This document shows, piece by piece, positions 16,023 through 24,774 of a DNA stretch of 64,000 bases (its first letter is position 1; every line of letters begins with the position of its first letter). Where the stretch lies: IMG/VR virus record IMGVR_UViG_3300017963_000244, positions 1 through 64,000 of that record. One strand, written 5' to 3'. The position numbers and the translations under genes are program-made. Under the pieces are notes generated by a model. The model was not told where the DNA came from and made no database searches. It worked only from the letters and a program-made list of their open reading frames with translations. The stretch comes from a virus.

Positions 16023-19000
16023 GTGCCCGACTTCGGGATCCGACTGGCGCTGTCCGAGTTCGGAAAGGCCGTCGAGGGGAAGCGCTTCAGGCACCCTGAG
16101 ACGGGGAACATGGTGCTCTACACGTCGCTCCCCATGGCGGAGCAGCATCGGATCTACGAGGCCTGGAAGGCGTACAGGCAGGGGATCGCCGACGCGCCGA
16201 AGCAGGGCACGAAAGTCGACGACGTGACGAGCCTCGGCGTCGGCGACCGGATCCGGGTGCTGGGACCAACCCAGACCGTCGACGCCGTCGTGACGCAGAC
16301 GGGAGCCTCGAGCGCGTTCGTGCGCCGAGTGGACCCGAAGACGGGCAAGCCGAGCGGCAAGACGTTCAACGTGACGCAGGACGCGGTGGAGGCGTTCGAG
16401 ATCCAGAAGCTCCCGGAGGGGAAGGTCCCCGAGTCCGAGAAGAAGAAGCCTCCTCCAAGGCCCGAACCCCCGCCGTTCAAGATCGACGACCGGTGGGACC
16501 GCCTTGAACTCGATGATGTGTTCGAGGACGACGTCGTGGCCTACCGGGAGGGGGACAAGACGTACATGGGTCGGGTCATGCGGATAGATCTGCCGCATGA
16601 GAAGGCCAAGAAGGCGACCGGGATCTGGGTCGCGCGGATCGATCCGAAGACGGGCAAGCGGACCGACAAGAAGATGCACATGTTCGGTCCGAAGAGTCTC
16701 AAGGACTCGAACGTGAGGCTCGTCCCTATCGAGGAGCATCCGCAGGCGTGGAGCGGCTACGCGGACTATGGCTACCCGCAGGGGTGGGGCGGCTACGAGG
16801 ACGTCTACTCGGGCCCGATGCCGAAGCACAAGCCGAAGCCGCTCACTCCCGAGGAGAAGGCCGAGCTCGAGGAGAAGCGGAAGGAGCAGGAGGAGGAGAG
16901 GAAGCGACGCGAGAAGGCGCGGAAGAAGGCCGTCGAGCGCATGGGCGAGACTGGCGAGCCCCTGAAGGCGGTGAAGGACGCTAAGGAGGGGGACGTGATC
17001 GCGTTCCACTGGGACGGCGACGTGGTCCACGCCCGCGTGATCGAGGCCAAACCCGACGTGTTCTTCACCATCGACGTCGACCCGAAGACCGGCGAGGTGC
17101 TCGAGGAGACACGGTACGACAGCTGGCGCTCCTACGACCTCGACAAGCACGACGTGCACGAGGTCGACGACGAGCACAAGCCCGACGACCCGTGGAAGGA
17201 GAACGTCCGCAAGATCCTGAAGTCCCTCAAGCGTCTGCCCGAGGATCCGAAGAAGTTCTTCCGGCAGGACAAGGAGGCCGAGCTCGTCGACCTCAGCAAG
17301 ATCAAGCCGGCGAAGATCCGCCTCAAGGGCGTGATGAGCGCGAACAACTTGATGGCGAGCGCCGAGGAGGGCAAGTTCCAGAAGCGCAAGCCCATCTCGC
17401 TCGTCGACAACGGAGACGGCACCTACACCGTCCGGGACGGGAACTCGACGTACACGAACGCACGCCTATCTCAGTGGGAGCAGATCCCCGCCGTCGTCCG
17501 CACGGCCGAGGAGTGGGACCGCATCGACAAGGAGGAGGAGGAGCGTCGCAAGAAGCAGATCGAGCGGGCGAAGGAACTCGCGAAGCACCGCCCTCCCGGA
17601 CTCACCTGGACCGGCTTGGCCGAGCAGTACGGATTGGGACAGCAGCAGGGTCTCATGTTCCCCTCCGTTCACGGCGGTCCCGCGGGCGGCAAGTGGAAGC
17701 CCTCCAAGAAGCCGCCCAAAGGACTTCCAGCTGGGTTCGAGGGACCTCCCGTCGGCGAGGTCAAGGAGCTGAACAAGGGAGACCTGTTCGGGTGGAAGGC
17801 CACTGACGACACCTGGTACGTGGGGCGCGTCGTCGGGCGCAAGGGGAAGTCCCACGCGACGTTCGAGGTCCTGCACCCCGAGACAGGACGGCCCCTGGAG
17901 AAGCGCACCCGCACCCTTCGCGACACCCTGCTCGAGAAGATGAAGGTGTGCCACCTGTCGGACTACGAGTTTCCCAAGGGCATGCAGAAGGGGCCCAAGA
18001 AGCGCCCGAAGGAGGTCAAGGGACCCGTCATCTCCGACGCCATGGGAGCCGAGGAGGGCGACTGGCTCGGCTACGATCACAAGGGCCGCTGGTACGTGGC
18101 GCAGGTCTCCAAGGCGTACAAGGACGGGCTGGACGTCGAGGTCTATCATCCCGAGACCGGCGAGCGCATCAGGGGCCGCGACAGCCTCCTCACGGACCAC
18201 GACATCCACGATAAGGTCATCCGGCTGCTCAAGGACTTCAAACCACCAAAGAAGAAGCAGGCCGCGGTCGAGGAGATGCGGCGCGTGCTGGCCGAGCTCA
18301 GGACGGCCTACCGTCCCCGGTGGCAGGATGTGCCCGGCTACAAGACGCTGGTGGACGAGGACTCCGAGAAGGGGATCCTGCCCTCGCAGACGGAGTCCGC
18401 ACCGCCCGACCCGGGCCAGGACAGGCTGGACGCCATGTGGCCCGTCGAGGCTCCGAGGCCGCGCGAGAAGGAGCGCGCCCTCCCGCTGCCCTCGGATCAC
18501 GACCGCCTCCGCGACAAGAGGATAGGTCCTACCTATTACAACAAGCCGCGCAAGGTGCCCTACCGCACCCTCTCCGTACCCGGCGAGGACTACGGCCACC
18601 CGACGAAGTTCGACTATTACTTCCCCACACGACGCCACGAGAACCTGGCGGCCGAGACAGACGACCCGTACGAGGAGGAGCCGACCGATGACCAGCTCGA
18701 GGTCGAGGGGGCGGGACCCTTCCCCACGCAGCACCAGAAGAACCAGGGAGGTACCGCGAAGACCTACTCGCGGCGCCGGTACATGCGAGAGCGCGAGAAG
18801 AAGAAGAGGGAGGAACGCAAGGAGTATCGGACGCGCGGGAAGCGACTCCCGGCGGAAAAGCTCAAGCGGAAGTACAGGCGCATGTACCCGCACAGGTACG
18901 AGCGCAGGGGCATCGGGGTAACGACGCCGGCCGAGCGCAGCCGAGAGTGGCGCCGCGAGCAGGGGGAGGAGAAGGAGCGCGAGGAGAGGCGTCGGAGTGC

Positions 19001-19964
19001 CAGCCTCGAGGCCCTAGCCGACGCCGTCGCGATCCTCGGCCTCGAGCTCGACGCGGCGAACTGGCCCGTCAACTGGAACACGCACGTCAAGAAGACGAAG
19101 CCTCCCGAGCAGCTCGACCAGAACTACCAGAGTCCCGGAAGCGTGCCGCGCGACGACCCCTCCAAGCAGAGGGGGGAGTCCCTGCGCGCCCCAGACCTTC
19201 CGGCCAAGCCGCAGCGCGGCCTGAAGTGGGAGGTCGAGCCCCCAGCCCCGGGCGGGCTCGACTACCCCATCACGGACATCAACAACCCCACGGACGGCTC
19301 GGGGAGGGTCATCCCGATGTCCTACTACACGGAGCTCGTGAACCGGACCCAGGCCGAGCCCGATCCGCGCCAGGACAGGTACCTGCGCAACGACAACTTC
19401 GAGGTGAAGGTCGCCTACACGCTGCCCGAGATCCTCAAGCGCGTGGACTCGAAGATCAAGATGCGGGCACAGGACTACGTGCCGAGGCTCGCGCGGACGG
19501 ACACGAAGAACTGGATCTGGCACTGGAAGGTCGGGGACCACACTGTGAAGGTCCAGGCGTTCAAGCGGGGCCGGGCCGAGAAGCTCCCCAAGCTCAACCT
19601 CAGGATCTCCTGCTCGTGCCCCTACTGGCGATGGTGGGGCCCGGCGCACTGGGCGACGCGGAACGACTACCAGAGCGGCACCGCGCCGGGGACGGCCACC
19701 TATCCCCGCGTCCGAGATCCCGCCCACTGGCGCCCCCTCTGCAAGCATGCCTACGCCGTCCTCCAGAAGTCGCTGGACTTCTTCGTGCGACCCGAGAAGA
19801 GCCCGCTCAGGAAGCTGGGAATCCGGTTTTCCTTCGATGGGGAGGACGCAGTAGAGGTCGAACCCGTGAGCGACGACTCAGCGGTGCGCGTGGCGCGGAC
19901 GACGGTCGAGCGCGAGCTCGGACGCCGGGTGGCTGCCCGGTATCTTGGCCGGAAGGAGACCTAG
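16023..19964 (+). CDS. Large multidomain protein: SH3/KOW-like repeats, ParB-like domain, SWIM zinc finger (1313 aa)
   Basis: The GTG at 16023 has a GGGAGGGGG ribosome site 5 bp upstream. The N-terminus contains RFRHPETGNMVLYTSLP. Five SH3/KOW-like repeats like those in the giant proteins occur at about 65-140, 155-235, 315-375, 575-650 and 670-740, each with the D-P-K-T-G or H-P-E-T-G turn. A ParB/sulfiredoxin-like domain lies at about 418-495 (LVDLSKIKPAKI, PISLVDNGDGTYTVRDGN, ARLSQWEQIPAVV). The C-terminal part has a SWIM zinc finger: CSC near 1197, then CKHAYAVL near 1240 (CxC...CxH). The end VERELGRRVAARYLGRK is shared with the preceding protein. ParB-like domains can bind or cut DNA and hydrolyse CTP; the SWIM finger suggests nucleic-acid or protein binding. 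Likely a polyvalent or DNA-associated protein; its exact role is unknown. Confidence 0.7.
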   Translation: MPDFGIRLALSEFGKAVEGKRFRHPETGNMVLYTSLPMAEQHRIYEAWKAYRQGIADAPKQGTKVDDVTSLGVGDRIRVLGPTQTVDAVVTQTGASSAFVRRVDPKTGKPSGKTFNVTQDAVEAFEIQKLPEGKVPESEKKKPPPRPEPPPFKIDDRWDRLELDDVFEDDVVAYREGDKTYMGRVMRIDLPHEKAKKATGIWVARIDPKTGKRTDKKMHMFGPKSLKDSNVRLVPIEEHPQAWSGYADYGYPQGWGGYEDVYSGPMPKHKPKPLTPEEKAELEEKRKEQEEERKRREKARKKAVERMGETGEPLKAVKDAKEGDVIAFHWDGDVVHARVIEAKPDVFFTIDVDPKTGEVLEETRYDSWRSYDLDKHDVHEVDDEHKPDDPWKENVRKILKSLKRLPEDPKKFFRQDKEAELVDLSKIKPAKIRLKGVMSANNLMASAEEGKFQKRKPISLVDNGDGTYTVRDGNSTYTNARLSQWEQIPAVVRTAEEWDRIDKEEEERRKKQIERAKELAKHRPPGLTWTGLAEQYGLGQQQGLMFPSVHGGPAGGKWKPSKKPPKGLPAGFEGPPVGEVKELNKGDLFGWKATDDTWYVGRVVGRKGKSHATFEVLHPETGRPLEKRTRTLRDTLLEKMKVCHLSDYEFPKGMQKGPKKRPKEVKGPVISDAMGAEEGDWLGYDHKGRWYVAQVSKAYKDGLDVEVYHPETGERIRGRDSLLTDHDIHDKVIRLLKDFKPPKKKQAAVEEMRRVLAELRTAYRPRWQDVPGYKTLVDEDSEKGILPSQTESAPPDPGQDRLDAMWPVEAPRPREKERALPLPSDHDRLRDKRIGPTYYNKPRKVPYRTLSVPGEDYGHPTKFDYYFPTRRHENLAAETDDPYEEEPTDDQLEVEGAGPFPTQHQKNQGGTAKTYSRRRYMREREKKKREERKEYRTRGKRLPAEKLKRKYRRMYPHRYERRGIGVTTPAERSREWRREQGEEKEREERRRSASLEALADAVAILGLELDAANWPVNWNTHVKKTKPPEQLDQNYQSPGSVPRDDPSKQRGESLRAPDLPAKPQRGLKWEVEPPAPGGLDYPITDINNPTDGSGRVIPMSYYTELVNRTQAEPDPRQDRYLRNDNFEVKVAYTLPEILKRVDSKIKMRAQDYVPRLARTDTKNWIWHWKVGDHTVKVQAFKRGRAEKLPKLNLRISCSCPYWRWWGPAHWATRNDYQSGTAPGTATYPRVRDPAHWRPLCKHAYAVLQKSLDFFVRPEKSPLRKLGIRFSFDGEDAVEVEPVSDDSAVRVARTTVERELGRRVAARYLGRKET

Positions 19965-19966
19965 GG

Positions 19967-20356
19967 ATGCCGCTCTACAGCTACCACTGCGAATCCTGCG
20001 ACCGCGACTTCGACGAGATGGCGAGGCTGGCCCAGTACCAGGACCCTCAGCCGTGCCCCCTCTGCGGAGCGATGGCGCCTCGCGTGATCGGGGGTCGATT
20101 CCCGGGCTTCATCCTCGCGGGCGACGGGTGGGCGAGCAAGAACGAGCGCATCCGGGGCCAGATGCAGAAGAAGAACGAGCGCCTGGCGGCCAAGGAGCGT
20201 GAGATGAGGGGAGACGGCATGCTGCCGTCGCTCCAGCCCAACGTGGGAGGCGAACGCACGAAGTCCTGGGCAGACGCCGCCAAGCTCGCCAAGGAGAAGG
20301 GCAAGGACACGAGCGGGTACGAGCGGCTCGCCCGTCAGGAGGGTAAGTCCGCATGA
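19967..20356 (+). CDS. FmdB-like zinc-ribbon protein (129 aa)
   Basis: The N-terminal YSYHCESCDRDFDEM with CPLCGAM forms two CxxC knuckles as in FmdB-type regulatory zinc ribbons. The C-terminal half is charged and helical. The ATG at 19967 has a GGAAGGAG ribosome site. A longer open frame starting at 18947 overlaps the previous gene out of frame and is rejected. It overlaps the next gene by 4 bp. A relative occurs at 52183. Phage members are of unknown function; the ribbon probably binds zinc and a protein or nucleic acid. Confidence 0.75.
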   Translation: MPLYSYHCESCDRDFDEMARLAQYQDPQPCPLCGAMAPRVIGGRFPGFILAGDGWASKNERIRGQMQKKNERLAAKEREMRGDGMLPSLQPNVGGERTKSWADAAKLAKEKGKDTSGYERLARQEGKSA

Positions 20357-21099
20357 GCTTCCCGATCCCCACCCCCAACGTCCTGGACCGGTCCGCGGGA
20401 CACGCGGTGCTCCAGTACGTCAACGATCCCAACATCCTCGGATACCGGCTCAGGGTGGCCGATAACCTGGACAACGCCTACGGGGCCGCGAACGGCGTGG
20501 GCGGTGCGGGGACGTTCGCCCTGACGGCCCTGGACGCGAACCGCGGAACCGTCCACGTGACGAAGACAATTCGCATGCGCCGGACGGCGCTGTCGGGCGA
20601 CTCGGTTCGAGGCCAGACTCGCATGGTCTTCGATCCCGGCGAGTTCTTCGGCGCGAGTCCGGTGGTGCCCCCCGACAGCAGCCTGTGGTTCGTTCGAACG
20701 CAGATCCGGACGGTGGCGTCCCCCACGTTTCCCGTGGGAGCGGACAACACGAACCAGTCGATCATCAGCATCGTGCAGGACCCCGAGTTCTTCTCCGTGC
20801 CCCGACCGGCCCTGACGCTCTACGGAACCGCGCCCGCCATCGGGGCCGTTCCGGGCCTCCCGGCCCCGCCTCAGGCGATGGTGTTCGGAGTCCCGGCGTT
20901 CGCGGACGCCATGGTCGTCACCAACCACGGAGCAGCTCCTCTCTACTTCGGCGCCGCCCTGGATCAACCTCTCATGCAGATCGACGCCGGGACCAACATC
21001 TCGCACGCGAGCGGCATGAAGGACGAGATCGTGATCTGTGCCGCGGGCGCCAACCCACAGTTCTCGGTGCTGCTCTCCACCGTCACGGGGATGCGCTAA
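20353..21099 (+). CDS. Virion structural protein, tandem copy 1 (248 aa)
   Basis: It begins MSFPIPTPNVLDRS and shares nearly the whole length with the next gene (LWFVRTQIRTVASP, QDPEFFSVPRPALTL, MQIDAGTNISHASGMKDE, STVTGMR). The composition is beta-rich with few charges, as in capsid or tail proteins. The ATGA overlap with the zinc-ribbon gene shows tight coupling. The family is not recognised; the structural role is inferred from composition and context. Confidence 0.65.
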   Translation: MSFPIPTPNVLDRSAGHAVLQYVNDPNILGYRLRVADNLDNAYGAANGVGGAGTFALTALDANRGTVHVTKTIRMRRTALSGDSVRGQTRMVFDPGEFFGASPVVPPDSSLWFVRTQIRTVASPTFPVGADNTNQSIISIVQDPEFFSVPRPALTLYGTAPAIGAVPGLPAPPQAMVFGVPAFADAMVVTNHGAAPLYFGAALDQPLMQIDAGTNISHASGMKDEIVICAAGANPQFSVLLSTVTGMR

Positions 21100-21112
21100 A
21101 GGCTGGCTCGGC

Positions 21113-21868
21113 ATGAGTTTTCCGATTCCCACCCCGAACGTGCTGGACAGGTCCAAGGGCTTCATGCTCCTCCAGTACATCAACGACCCCAACATCCTCG
21201 GCTACCGGGTCCGGGTCGCGAACAGCCTCAACGAAGCTTACGGGCCGTTCAACGGGTTGCCGCTCGCCCTGGCAGGCACGACGGCGCTCTTCGACGTGGA
21301 CCGAGACTGCACGTTCATCTCCAAGGCGATTCGTCAGCGAAGGACGGGCATCTCCGGGGACACGACTCGAGGGCAGACGCGGGCCATCTTCGATCCCAAC
21401 GAGTTCTTCGGTCTGAGCGCGCAGGTTCCCCCGGACAGCGGGCTGTGGTTCGTTCGAACGCAGATCCGGACGGTGGCCAGTCCGGCCTTTCCCGGTGCGC
21501 CCGCGGACAACACGAACCAGTCGATCATCGACATCGTCCAGGACCCTGAGTTCTTCTCCGTGCCGCGTCCGGCGCTGACCCTGCACGGGAGAGCGCCCGA
21601 CCTGCCCGGGGCAGCTCCCGGGTCCCCTGCGCCACCTCAGGCGATGGTGTTCGGGGTTCCCGCGTTCGCGGACGCCATGGTCATCACGAACCACGACGCG
21701 GCATTCCCGCTGTACTTCGCCGCCGCCCTAGACCAACCCCTCATGCAGATCGACGCCGGGACCAACATCTCGCACGCGAGCGGCATGAAGGACGAGATGG
21801 TCATCTGCTCGACCGGCGGGAATCCCGACTTCTCGCTCCTGATCTCCACCGTGACCGGGATGCGCTAG
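21113..21868 (+). CDS. Virion structural protein, tandem copy 2 (251 aa)
   Basis: A clear paralogue of the preceding gene, with the same start (MSFPIPTPNVLDRS) and end (STVTGMR). The ATG at 21113 is chosen because it aligns with copy 1; an earlier in-frame start lies inside the previous gene. Differences cluster in loops (for example GPFNGLPLALAG), suggesting a duplicated subunit that diverged to build a hetero-oligomer or to be displayed alternately. Function otherwise unknown. Confidence 0.65.
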   Translation: MSFPIPTPNVLDRSKGFMLLQYINDPNILGYRVRVANSLNEAYGPFNGLPLALAGTTALFDVDRDCTFISKAIRQRRTGISGDTTRGQTRAIFDPNEFFGLSAQVPPDSGLWFVRTQIRTVASPAFPGAPADNTNQSIIDIVQDPEFFSVPRPALTLHGRAPDLPGAAPGSPAPPQAMVFGVPAFADAMVITNHDAAFPLYFAAALDQPLMQIDAGTNISHASGMKDEMVICSTGGNPDFSLLISTVTGMR

Positions 21869-21887
21869 CGCCGCGCTATCGGTTATC

Positions 21888-21919
21888 CGTTTATAGGCCC
21901 CTTCAATACAGGAAGGGAC
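21888..21919 (+). promoter_or_regulatory. Candidate promoter element CGTTTATAGG-N10-ACAGGAAGGGAC
   Basis: It lies in the 90-bp gap before the three-gene structural operon starting at 21959. The same composite with identical spacing recurs at 63859-63890. A hairpin-capable sequence (GGGACAG/CTGCCC) follows directly. Confidence 0.5.
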
Positions 21920-21958
21920 AGCCTTCTGCCCTCAGTCCGGCAACGGAGGAGTTTCACG

Positions 21959-22624
21959 ATGCCATTCATCATCATGCGGAGGAGCGACATCCCGAACGGG
22001 GTCCTGCAGGTCGACGACCTCAAGCCGAACGACTCGCAGCGTAACTACACGCTAGATCCCCCGGGCCAGAGTGGGTACGTCCGAAACATCCCCGCGAACG
22101 AGACCGTCGTCACGGTCGGCGCGGGACCGATCCTCATCCTGCGCGACGTCTGCGGGCTCGCAGGCTACCTGATCGACAACGTGGAGGACAGCGCCGGGAC
22201 GGCCATCACGGCAGCGGTCGCCAACACCGCGTCGGCGGCGATCATAGTCCGGGCGCAGGCGGCCCTCACGGTTCAGACGGCCGACGTCGACGCGGAGCTC
22301 GTCGCCGCCGGTGCAGGGGCCGGCACGGGCCTCACGGCTGGCAACTCGACCGGTCTCCTCGTGGAGTTGCTGAGCCTGCTCTCCGGCGCGGTGTACGACC
22401 TTCCGGCGGGCAGCGAGGTCGAGACGGCGGCCAACCTCTTCAACGCGACCCGCATGGGTTCGTTCGTGACGACGCCCGGAGTCAAGTTCGTTCGACAGAC
22501 GGGCGCCTTCAACGTCTCGAACGGCGCGGGGGACCTGTTCAGGTACAAGCAGGCGAACTTCGAGTACGCCGGCGTGCTTGGCCCCGCCATCACGGTCTAC
22601 AGCAACACGGGCGCCATCCTGTAA
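21959..22624 (+). CDS. Structural protein, triplet copy 1 (221 aa)
   Basis: First of three tandem paralogues. The N-terminus IIMRRSDIPNGVLQVDDL is conserved in all three, as are the Q-G-G/T-GYV segment near residue 35 and the C-terminal FEYAGVLGPAITVYSNTG. The Ala/Gly-rich centre is beta/helix mixed. A GGAGGAG ribosome site precedes the ATG. It begins an operon behind a candidate promoter. Probable virion component; family not recognised. Confidence 0.65.
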   Translation: MPFIIMRRSDIPNGVLQVDDLKPNDSQRNYTLDPPGQSGYVRNIPANETVVTVGAGPILILRDVCGLAGYLIDNVEDSAGTAITAAVANTASAAIIVRAQAALTVQTADVDAELVAAGAGAGTGLTAGNSTGLLVELLSLLSGAVYDLPAGSEVETAANLFNATRMGSFVTTPGVKFVRQTGAFNVSNGAGDLFRYKQANFEYAGVLGPAITVYSNTGAIL

Positions 22625-22636
22625 GGAGGTCTGAAG

Positions 22637-23719
22637 ATGCCGTACATCATCATGAAGCGGAACGACATTCCCGACGGGACGCTCCAGGTCACCGACCTCG
22701 AGCCCAACACCTCGCAGCGGAACCTCACGCTGGAGCCCGTGGGTCAGACGGGTTACGTCAACGCGGTCCAGAACGACACCGTGGTGCTGTACCAGCCGGG
22801 CGGCGGCGGGACCCCGATCCTGCTCCGCTGGCAGGCGAGGGGGCTCGGCGCGTGGCTCGGGACCAACGTGAACGACGGGACCGGCGTCCAGGCTCAGGGG
22901 GTGATGACTCCGACGCTCACGCCGCTGACCGGAATCGGCGCCCCGTACTTCACGATCAACGGGGTCATCTTCGTGGCGACGGCCGGTCCCATCCCCCCCG
23001 GAATCCCGGGGGTGTTCGACGCCACGCTTCCGCTAGGGCCCGGTCCCGGCACCATGAGCTGGGACATCGCCACGCGGATCAACGACGTCGTCAACGGGCT
23101 GAACGGCATCGTCGTCGCCACGCCGGACGTGCCCGCACCCGGCGACGTCCTGGTTCAGGCCGTGGCCGTCGGCACCGCCGGCAACGCCATCGACTTCACG
23201 GACGTGTCTCCGTTCCCCGGCGAGATCGCGATGGTGCCTCCGGGCGGGTTCCTGGCCGGGGGCGCGGACGCCGACTCGCTCACGGCCGCGGAGATCAACA
23301 CGAGCTCGGCGGCCATCCTGGCCCTGTACGCGTACGGAAACCTCACGGCCGGCGCGGGAGTCCTCAACCTGGCGGCCATCAACGGCGCGATGGCGGCGGG
23401 CGCCATCACGGCGGCACAGCTGCCCGAGGTGCTCGACATCCTGGCAGGTCGTCGCTACGTCTGTCCCAAGGACGTGCAGATCGACGCGGACGGGACCACG
23501 TTCGACGTGCAGCCCCCCGTCGGCACCACGGGCGGCCCGGGCTTCGTGGCCGGGAGCTATCGCAACCTGTTCGCGAACGACGGCCTTCCGCTCTCGTTCG
23601 TCGTCGGCCAGCTTGCCCAATTCCGCGACAACGGCTTCATCTACCGCGGCGTCGCGGGCAACCCGAACGGAGAGGCCGTGGTCGTCTACAACGACGACGG
23701 AACCCTGTACACCCCGTAA
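22637..23719 (+). CDS. Structural protein, triplet copy 2 with repeat insertion (360 aa)
   Basis: It shares IIMKRNDIPDGTLQVTDL at the start and the FIYRGVAGNPNGEAVVVYNDDG end with its neighbours but is about 135 residues longer. The extra block (about residues 85-215) includes YFTINGVIFVATA, ATRINDVVNGLNGIVVAT, VGTAGNAIDF and GGFLAGGADADS. That order (ING, A-x-IND-NG, A/G-GN, GG) matches the tandem repeats inserted in the tail sheath at 53126. A TAAGGAGGT ribosome site lies 7-9 bp upstream. Probably a displayed virion protein. Confidence 0.68.
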   Translation: MPYIIMKRNDIPDGTLQVTDLEPNTSQRNLTLEPVGQTGYVNAVQNDTVVLYQPGGGGTPILLRWQARGLGAWLGTNVNDGTGVQAQGVMTPTLTPLTGIGAPYFTINGVIFVATAGPIPPGIPGVFDATLPLGPGPGTMSWDIATRINDVVNGLNGIVVATPDVPAPGDVLVQAVAVGTAGNAIDFTDVSPFPGEIAMVPPGGFLAGGADADSLTAAEINTSSAAILALYAYGNLTAGAGVLNLAAINGAMAAGAITAAQLPEVLDILAGRRYVCPKDVQIDADGTTFDVQPPVGTTGGPGFVAGSYRNLFANDGLPLSFVVGQLAQFRDNGFIYRGVAGNPNGEAVVVYNDDGTLYTP

Positions 23720-23731
23720 GGAGATCAGGAA

Positions 23732-24412
23732 ATGGCTGAAGTTTTCCTCATCATGCGCCGCACGGACATCCCCGACGGGGTACTCCAGGTGGTGGACCTC
23801 TGGCCCAACACGTCGAGCAAGAACTACATCTACCCGCCGGGCCTCGGCCAGACGGGATACGTTCACAACATCCCGACGCCGGTCATCGCGGGCAGCGTGG
23901 CCGCGGGTCCGCCGGTCGCCGCGACGGCGGATCTGACCGGAGTCGCGGCCTACCTGATCGGCAACATCGACACCACCGCCGGTGCGGGGAGTCCCCCGTT
24001 CACGGGGGCCCAGGCCGCCGCGGCCGCCGCGGGTCTGGTCGCCATCGCCCAGGCGGGAACCGTTCTCAATCTGGCGGCCGTGGACGCCGTCCTGGCGGCC
24101 GTCGTCGCGGGCACCTCCCTGACCGGTGGTGGCTCGACGGGCGTCCTCACGGAGCTCCTGAGCGTCATGGCGGGTGCCGGGTACGAGATCACGAGTGGCA
24201 CCGCGATCTCGGACGGGGCCGGAAACTTCGCCGGTCGCGTGGGCGCCTTCGTGCCGGGCGTCTACAAGCAGCTCTACGACACCGGGTACTTCCTGCTCTC
24301 GAGCTGGAACGGGAACATCTCGCTGATGGAAGGCCCGAACTTCACCTACGGCGGAGTCACGGGAGCGGCGATCACGACCTACTCCGCCACCGGCACCATC
24401 GTCGTGCCGTAG
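23732..24412 (+). CDS. Structural protein, triplet copy 3 (226 aa)
   Basis: Third paralogue of the set: FLIMRRTDIPDGVLQVVDL at the start, FTYGGVTGAAITTYSATG at the end. The Ala-rich helix (AAAAAAGLVAIAQAGT) resembles copy 1. It lacks the copy 2 insertion. A TAAGGAG site precedes the ATG. The operon ends with a strong hairpin directly after its stop. Confidence 0.65.
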   Translation: MAEVFLIMRRTDIPDGVLQVVDLWPNTSSKNYIYPPGLGQTGYVHNIPTPVIAGSVAAGPPVAATADLTGVAAYLIGNIDTTAGAGSPPFTGAQAAAAAAGLVAIAQAGTVLNLAAVDAVLAAVVAGTSLTGGGSTGVLTELLSVMAGAGYEITSGTAISDGAGNFAGRVGAFVPGVYKQLYDTGYFLLSSWNGNISLMEGPNFTYGGVTGAAITTYSATGTIVVP

Positions 24413-24418
24413 GTCTTC

Positions 24419-24449
24419 GGGACGCCGGCCACGTGCGGGTCGGCGTCCT
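24419..24449 (+). terminator. Strong GC-rich hairpin after structural triplet
   Basis: GGACGCCG (24420-24427) pairs perfectly with CGGCGTCC (24441-24448), and inner pairs extend the stem by three. It starts 7 bp after the stop codon of the third paralogue and is followed by TTCTCCTCCCCC, a pyrimidine but not U-rich tail. Probable terminator or 3'-end stabiliser. Confidence 0.6.
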
Positions 24450-24498
24450 TCTCCTCCCCCTCTCGGGGACGGCCAAACCAGACATAGGAGATGGAATC

Positions 24499-24774
24499 AT
24501 GACGGACAGACCAGACGAGAAGGGCAACGGGTACAGGACGAGCGACCTGTACTACGCCGCGTACCTGAAGGTGGCGGGAGTGAACCTGCTTGGCACCAAG
24601 AGAGAAGGCGGCCGCGTCTTCTTCCTGTTCGAGGACGGAGAGGGCCTCCGCGACCTCAAGCAGCAGTACTACAACCGCTCGAGCAAGGTGCCGGCCCTGA
24701 CGTACGCGGACGAGATCAAGGTCATGAAGGCCCTGACCCACGACGACAGAGGAGACGGTGCCCGTGCGCCTTGA
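24499..24774 (+). CDS. DUF5659-like small protein (91 aa)
   Basis: The pattern YRTSDLYYAAYLKVAG, RVFFLFEDGEGLRDLKQQYY and a terminal helix with KVPALTYADEIKVMKAL matches the DUF5659 type of small phage protein, whose function is unknown. The ATG at 24499 has an AGGAG site; an earlier in-frame start lies in the terminator and is rejected. The stop overlaps the next gene's start. Confidence 0.6.
   Translation: MTDRPDEKGNGYRTSDLYYAAYLKVAGVNLLGTKREGGRVFFLFEDGEGLRDLKQQYYNRSSKVPALTYADEIKVMKALTHDDRGDGARAP

Noticed and set aside
18947-19966. 469-codon frame joining the ParB-like gene region to the zinc-ribbon gene
   Set aside because: The first 340 residues are a shadow; the real FmdB-like start with a good ribosome site is at 19967.
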